The notes beneath the pieces are model-generated. The model was not told where the DNA came from, searched no databases, and worked only from the letters and a program-made list of their open reading frames with translations. Shown here piece after piece: positions 31,202 through 34,896 of a DNA stretch of 34,896 bases (positions are counted from its first letter, which is position 1; every line of letters starts with the position of its first letter). Source of the stretch: Sphingopyxis sp. MSC1_008 (GTDB lineage: Bacteria > Pseudomonadota > Alphaproteobacteria > Sphingomonadales > Sphingomonadaceae); NCBI RefSeq assembly GCF_023197165.1, contig NZ_JALPRD010000022.1, forward strand, positions 1-34,896, in the 5' to 3' direction. Both the position numbers and the translations under genes were made by a program.

Positions 31202-31231
31202 ATCGCCCTAGTCATTGCTGGGAGAGTCAAG

Positions 31232-31507
31232 ATGAAGAAGATTTTCGTAACGCTCGCTGCCACGTCGAGCCTCGCGCTCGGCGCCTGTCAAAGCCCCGCC
31301 GCCGACAAAGTCGAGGATCAAGCTGAAGCCAAGGCGGAAGTGATCGACGACCAGGCCGATGCTATGCCCGAAGGTGCGGCGAAAGAGGCCATGGAGCAGA
31401 AGGCGGATGTCGTCGAAGAGCAGGGCGAGGAAAAGGCCAACGCGATGGACGACAATGGGGAGATCGCTCCCTCCGAGTCCGGCGTGGGCGACACGCAAAA
31501 GAAGTAA
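31232..31507 (+). CDS. Small acidic lipoprotein
   Basis: The 91-residue precursor has a lipoprotein signal peptide (MKKIFVTLAATSSLALGAC) with lipobox LGAC and the acylated Cys at residue 19. The mature part is a highly charged, Glu/Asp/Lys/Ala-rich segment with repeated short units (KVEDQAEAKAEVIDDQADA, then KEAMEQKADVVEEQGEEKAN) that should form one long, partly coiled helix. It would be anchored in the outer or inner membrane facing the periplasm. No family domain is recognised. It is followed by a strong palindromic terminator and stands alone. Confidence 0.75.
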   Translation: MKKIFVTLAATSSLALGACQSPAADKVEDQAEAKAEVIDDQADAMPEGAAKEAMEQKADVVEEQGEEKANAMDDNGEIAPSESGVGDTQKK

Positions 31508-31532
31508 ATCTGCCGTCCCTAAAGGCAGGGTG

Positions 31533-31556
31533 AAGGGCGCCGGTACCGGCGCCCTT
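31533..31556. terminator. Perfect 24-bp palindrome, probable bidirectional terminator
   Basis: AAGGGCGCCGGT and its exact complement are joined without a spacer, flanked by A and T residues. It lies 26 bp after the lipoprotein stop and just before the toxin-antitoxin promoter, isolating the two units. Confidence 0.65.
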
Positions 31557-31579
31557 TGTCGTTGCGCCAGTTAAAACTG

Positions 31580-31621
31580 TTGACAAATGGCGCCATTATC
31601 CAATATAAGTGCCAATTGTCA
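31580..31621 (+). promoter_or_regulatory. Toxin-antitoxin promoter with nested operator
   Basis: TTGACA (31580-31585) and TATAAG (31604-31609), 18 bases apart, form a clear sigma-70 promoter. Between them lies the perfect 12-bp palindrome AATGGCGCCATT (31586-31597). A wider inverted repeat, TGACAAATGGC (31581-31591) against GCCAATTGTCA (31611-31621, one mismatch), encloses the promoter. The Xre-like antitoxin or its complex with the toxin would be expected to repress here. Confidence 0.65.
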
Positions 31622-31635
31622 GAACAGGCGTATCC

Positions 31636-32046
31636 ATGCACCTCATTGCCATTAAAAACACACCGCTGCCGGTGGCCTTGAAATTTTCGACCGCCGAAGT
31701 CGAGGCCATGCAGCGAGCCGTGATCCGCCTCTTTGACCATTGGGGGGTTACCGAGGCGCAGGCCGCAATCTTGCTCGGCGATATCGCTGTGCGCACCTAT
31801 CAGCGCTGGAAGCAGGGCGAATATGGTCGCTGGAACGTCGACTTGGCGGCGCGCCTGTCTAACCTGATCGGCATCCACAAGGCCCTTCGGCTGCTCTACA
31901 CCCAGACCGAGCGCGGCTATCGCTGGATCAAGGCGCCGAACCGTGCCTTCGGTGATCGCTCGGCGCTCGATGTCATGCTGGACGGACATCTCACCGACCT
32001 GATGCGCGTGCGCCGCTATCTCGACAGCTATCGCGGCGCTTGGTGA
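31636..32046 (+). CDS. Xre/MbcA/ParS-type antitoxin
   Basis: The 136-residue antitoxin pairs with the RES toxin that starts 7 bp downstream. The N-terminal half has a Xre-like helix-turn-helix region (HWGVTEAQAAILLGDIAVRT, YQRWKQGEYGRWNVD). The C-terminal half has the toxin-binding domain formerly called DUF2384 (PNRAFGDRSALDVMLDGHLT, then DLMRVRRYLDSYRGAW). It should bind the operator within its own promoter and neutralise the toxin by direct contact. I chose the ATG at 31636; an earlier GTG at 31609 would lie on the promoter itself. Confidence 0.9.
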   Translation: MHLIAIKNTPLPVALKFSTAEVEAMQRAVIRLFDHWGVTEAQAAILLGDIAVRTYQRWKQGEYGRWNVDLAARLSNLIGIHKALRLLYTQTERGYRWIKAPNRAFGDRSALDVMLDGHLTDLMRVRRYLDSYRGAW

Positions 32047-32053
32047 AGGACAC

Positions 32054-32764
32054 ATGCCCGACGTACCGTGCGCCTTGGTCGACTGGCCTGCGGCCGTCCG
32101 GCTGATCGAGAGCAAATACCCGCCCATCGATCTGTTCGAGGACCTCGCCGATCCGGAAGACTGGGAGTTGCTTGCCGCGGCCGAAGCCAAGACCAATCCG
32201 CGGATCGCCGAGACGATCGGCAATCTTGATCTCGTGCCGCTGGACCGGCGTGTCTCGGGGCCCGGTGCGAGCTATGTCATGGCCCCTTTCACACATTGCT
32301 CTTTCGACAGGCCGGGCCGGTTCCATGACGGCAGCTTCGGTGCATATTATGCAGCGCATAATTTCAAGACGGCAGTGGCGGAAGTCACGCATCACCAGGC
32401 CATTCGCCTAGCCGACAGCCGCGACGAGCCGGGGTGGATTTCGGATATGCGCGAGCTGATCGGGGCCGTGCGCGCCGAATTGATCGACGTCCGAGGCGGC
32501 GGTTTCGAACGCCTTCTTTCGCCTGGCGATTATGCCCAGTCGCAGAGCTTCGCCCGCGAGCGACGCGACGCAGGCGCGAACGGGATCGTCTATCCGTCGG
32601 TGCGCAACCCCGGGGGCCATTGCGTTGTCGCCTTCTGGCCCAATGTCGTCGCGCGGCCGGTGCAAGGACGGCATTTTCGCTATCATTGGAACGGAACGCG
32701 GATCGATATGATCCACGAGGTTCGGCTCGATGGCAAAGGTCCGGCCTTCCGACTGGAAGCGTAG
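32054..32764 (+). CDS. RES-domain toxin
   Basis: The 236-residue toxin belongs to the RES family (MbcT/ParT/RES-type), whose studied members break down or transfer ADP-ribose from NAD+. The three key residues are visible: Arg in FDRPGRFHDG, Glu in FKTAVAEVTHHQA and Ser in GIVYPSVRNPGGHC. The domain spans about residues 75-210, followed by a C-terminal segment with HFRYHWNGTRIDMIHEV. GAAGGA just before the ATG couples it to the antitoxin gene. Length and arrangement are standard, and no lesion is seen, so the module appears intact. Confidence 0.9.
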   Translation: MPDVPCALVDWPAAVRLIESKYPPIDLFEDLADPEDWELLAAAEAKTNPRIAETIGNLDLVPLDRRVSGPGASYVMAPFTHCSFDRPGRFHDGSFGAYYAAHNFKTAVAEVTHHQAIRLADSRDEPGWISDMRELIGAVRAELIDVRGGGFERLLSPGDYAQSQSFARERRDAGANGIVYPSVRNPGGHCVVAFWPNVVARPVQGRHFRYHWNGTRIDMIHEVRLDGKGPAFRLEA

Positions 32765-32951
32765 GGGGAAGGCGCCGGCTGCCGGCAGGGATGTCTGGCG
32801 AATGCCATGCAGCTCCCGTGTGCAGAAAGTGGGTCGGCGGGCGCCGAATCTAGGAAGGCGTGCGATCGCGAAGCGTGCGAACTGTTACTGACCAAAGCGG
32901 CGCAGCCATTGGCGCCATGTCATGCTCCCCACGCATCGCGCACTTCGCCGG

Positions 32952-33536
32952 TCAGATGGTAGAGGGTACGTGGGGCGAGATCGGCCGAAGTCCTCTCGAA
33001 CCCCCGTTCGCTCCGGCCAGGCGATTGCGCTCGAGGCTGGAGGGGATACAGGCTAGCGCTGCGCTCGCATTCGCCGCATAGACGCTGCGATCGCCTCCGA
33101 TCACATGGTCGGCGAGGCGTCTGAGCTCGGCGTCGAGCATCTCTGACTGGGGCGGGGCGAAGCGGAGCGTGGCGAGCTCATCAATACAACCGTAGATGGT
33201 GCAGGCGGCCTTCAGATGCCGTGAGAAAAGCAACATCATTGGCGTGAAGTACCAGCGGATCAGCGGCTGGCGCGCGCCGGCGATGGAAGTGTCGAGCAAC
33301 GTCCGTAGCGCGGCGGTCGTCTCCTCGCCGTCAAGGCCATCGGGTAGGTGCGGCACGACCACCATGATGTCGTCCGCCGGGAAACAGGTCTCGGTCCGTG
33401 CCTCGCACTCGGGGGCAACAATCCAAGGCTCTTCCCAAAAGACGATGGGATATCGCGCCGCAAGCAGCGGCGTGAGTTGCTGCGGATGCTGGGCTACAAA
33501 GTCCCATCGCAAATGCGAAAAACACACAATCGTCAT
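32952..33536 (-). pseudogene. C-terminally truncated glycosyltransferase
   Basis: The frame begins MTIVCFSHLRWDFVAQHPQQ, like glycosyltransferases of the type found near UDP-galactopyranose mutase genes, and keeps IVFWEEPWIV, CTIYGCIDELATLRFAPP and CIPSSLERNRLA. In family members of roughly 370-400 residues the nucleotide-sugar-binding domain follows. Here the sequence diverges after about 175 residues and stops at 195, and no continuation is found in the 187 bp before the toxin gene. The start at 33536 fits the family; the frame extends further upstream without homology. An expressed product would lack the donor-binding half. Confidence 0.65.
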
Positions 33537-34350
33537 GAGGGGCACCTTGGTAATCAAGTTGGAGCAACAGGGGGTCAACGCGGCGAATTGCCATGCAGGT
33601 CCGTCTGCGGCGCGCGCATTAATCCAGGTTACTAATCTTGTTGGTTGCGGCGTGCGTCCCGCCCGCGGATGCTGCTTCACACTCGGCGGAGACGGAAACT
33701 GCCTGAAGCCACTAGACAAAATCGATGCGAAGGATGAACGATGCTCGGGTCAATATCGCGCGCACGGCGTCCCTCTCGACAGCGACAATGTCAAAAAACG
33801 CCGACACGCGCGCGGTTCGCCGAAGCACACTCGTCGCCAGAATTTTCCAGCGGCGCGCCAGCTTGAGATCGGCGTGAGACGCGATCCGCCGGCGCGATCT
33901 GTTCATCGAAGCTGTCGTCGGCGATAGGGTTCGCAGACGATCCCGTCATCATCGCGATCCTTCCCGGGTCGATAGCCGGGTTGGCGGCAATAGTTTCGCG
34001 CATTCTGGCGCAAAGATCGGCTAGGACGGCGGGTTCGTGCCATGATGCCGAAAGGCTCGGCTGATCTTCAATTAATTCCCTATTGGTTCCTGCCACGCGC
34101 AACGAGTCAAGCGGCCCTCCGCAAGTAATCGAGCTGTGGCGATTTTTGATCCCTAAGGCTTCGGTCTCGCGGGCTGTCAACCTTCAACTTTGGCCATGGC
34201 CGGAATCGCAAATAGCCTACATGGTCGATAGCGGGACGGGGCGAGGCAGGCCGATCCACCCAATACCCCTGATCGCCGGAGAACCGAAACGTTGGTCCTA
34301 TTCGACCTTCGCGGGCTCAATCCACCGCAAAGTCCGTAACTCCTGCGTTT
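33537..34350. other. 814-bp stretch without a recognised gene
   Basis: Frames on both strands (for example 33791-34180 on the minus strand) have no family pattern and no ribosome-binding site. The stretch separates the truncated glycosyltransferase from the right repeat arm and may hold decayed genes. Confidence 0.4.
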
Positions 34351-34355
34351 CCCGC

Positions 34356-34368
34356 TAACTCATGTTGG
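34356..34368 (+). promoter_or_regulatory. TAACTCATGTTGG motif upstream of DUF6894
   Basis: This is the plus-strand counterpart of 533-545, 103 bp before the DUF6894 start at 34472. Confidence 0.4.
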
Positions 34369-34471
34369 TGTTGAGATCCGCGATACCGGTTACAATCAAC
34401 CATCGTCGAACATTCTAGGCGTCGCCCGCTGAGAGTCGATCGTGCTCCCGCCTGAATGCGAGGAGCCTGTC

Positions 34472-34717
34472 ATGGCCCGATATTTTCTCCATCTGCGTGA
34501 TGGAAGCGACGAAGTGCTTGATGACGAAGGCATCGACTATCCGGATATGGATGCGGTCCGGGCAGCTGTGGTCAAGAGTGCGCGCGACGTCATGGCGGGA
34601 CAGATTCGCGACCTGGGCGTGCTTGACCTTCGGTTTCGCATCGATGCCGAGAACGAGGTCGGTGACACGGCTTATTCACTGAGGTTCGCCGACGCGATCA
34701 GTATCGTGACGCCTTAG
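34472..34717 (+). CDS. DUF6894 family protein (right copy)
   Basis: The 81-residue protein starts MARYFLHLRDGSDEVLDDEG and is 85% identical to the left copy, reading outward toward the right end. The 12 differences include both mild exchanges (Thr/Ser, Glu/Asp, Val/Ile) and charge changes (Lys31 to Ala, His65 to Asp), with neither copy truncated, so both are probably functional. GAGGAG precedes the ATG as on the left. The stop is followed by a diverged spacer with a GCAGC/GCTGC hairpin and then the terminal repeat core. Confidence 0.85.
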   Translation: MARYFLHLRDGSDEVLDDEGIDYPDMDAVRAAVVKSARDVMAGQIRDLGVLDLRFRIDAENEVGDTAYSLRFADAISIVTP

Positions 34718-34852
34718 CAAGCTTGAAACACTGGCGTTTTGCAGCGAAGCTGCCTGGAGCGAGCTTAGCGGAAAGTCGTCCCGGGGAAGATGCTCGTCTC
34801 GGAATGACTCACATAGATCAATATGCCCGCAGCGGTTTCAAGTTAAACACAC

Positions 34853-34895
34853 CCATTGCTGGACGACTGTCTGGACGCCGGTGACTGAGAGACCG
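34853..34895. repeat. Right perfect 43-bp terminal inverted repeat core
   Basis: It is identical to the reverse complement of 2-44. It is the last 43 bases of the window but one. Confidence 0.9.
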
Positions 34896-34896
34896 A

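Larger units (their letters stand above)
34351..34896. repeat. Right arm of the terminal inverted repeat
   Basis: This is the mirror of 1-550. It contains the inner CCCGCTAAC block, the TAACTCATGTTGG motif, the leader and gene of the second DUF6894 protein, a diverged spacer, the 25-bp block 34806-34830 and the perfect 43-bp terminal core 34853-34895. Both arms have almost the same length (546 and 550 bp) despite point divergence of the interior. Confidence 0.9.

Noticed and set aside
31005..31211. 68-codon frame starting GTG (SEPEPDNHDHSIRS)
   Set aside because: It has no convincing ribosome-binding site, the C-terminal part looks random, and it overlaps the possible promoter of the lipoprotein gene.
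33791..34180. 129-codon minus-strand frame near the right arm
   Set aside because: It has no clear ribosome-binding site, an unusual start and no recognisable domain; kept only as part of a gene-free stretch.
1..34896. Circular molecule or plasmid closed through the end repeats
   Set aside because: The end repeats are inverted, not direct, so they do not indicate a circular overlap; no replication genes are seen.
1..34896. Prophage or integrative conjugative element
   Set aside because: No integrase, capsid, tail, relaxase or type IV secretion gene is recognisable.

Overview
The window looks like chromosomal or accessory DNA from a GC-rich alphaproteobacterium of the Sphingomonadaceae, most likely Sphingopyxis or a close relative. 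This is an inference from gene families and from regulatory signals: an AlgE-like porin, HWE kinases, DUF6894, EcfG-type (GGAAC-N16/17-CGTT) promoters, a ROSE-like heat-shock leader and a RES/Xre toxin-antitoxin pair. I found no rRNA, tRNA, CRISPR array, phage structural gene, integrase, transposase or replication initiator.

The most unusual feature is the architecture. The two ends are an inverted repeat of about 550 bp. Each arm holds a palindromic upstream motif, an outward-reading DUF6894 gene, a diverged spacer and a perfect 43-bp terminal segment (2-44 against 34853-34895). The outer 43 bp and a 25-bp inner block are far better conserved than the DNA between them. This is what one expects of recombinase-binding ends, although contig or replicon ends and a simple inverted duplication remain possible.

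Layout, left to right. 1-2342: inverted-repeat arm, a small membrane protein and an outer-membrane porin. 2625-7346: a signalling block with a probable general-stress promoter, two single-domain receivers, a two-domain KaiC-like ATPase, an HWE histidine kinase with a pseudo-receiver, and a REC protein. 7443-10050: small hypothetical genes and a TetR regulator. 10286-14509: an Mfd paralogue and a methyltransferase. 14794-18270: a small membrane protein, a frameshifted orphan nuoD, a zinc alcohol dehydrogenase and a decayed SDR gene. 18436-21825: a uracil-DNA glycosylase-family protein coupled to DUF488, a DJ-1/PfpI protein, and a DUF3253/UVR-motif pair. 22092-27421: a sulfotransferase, a large unknown membrane protein, a broken exported-protein gene, 6-phosphogluconolactonase and a small hypothetical. 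27622-31507: an exported hypothetical, an NDUFS4-like protein, two Hsp20 chaperones under heat-shock signals, a DUF1206 protein under an EcfG promoter, and a lipoprotein. 31580-34896: a RES/Xre toxin-antitoxin operon, a truncated glycosyltransferase, gene-poor DNA and the right arm.

Functionally the window reads as a stress-response and repair neighbourhood: at least three exact EcfG-type promoters in the correct orientation, heat-shock chaperones, Mfd, glycosylase and UVR-motif proteins, a DJ-1 homologue and a toxin-antitoxin module. Four decayed genes (nuoD, SDR, an exported protein, a glycosyltransferase) point to turnover typical of accessory DNA. All product names come from reading motifs by eye; no database search was run.
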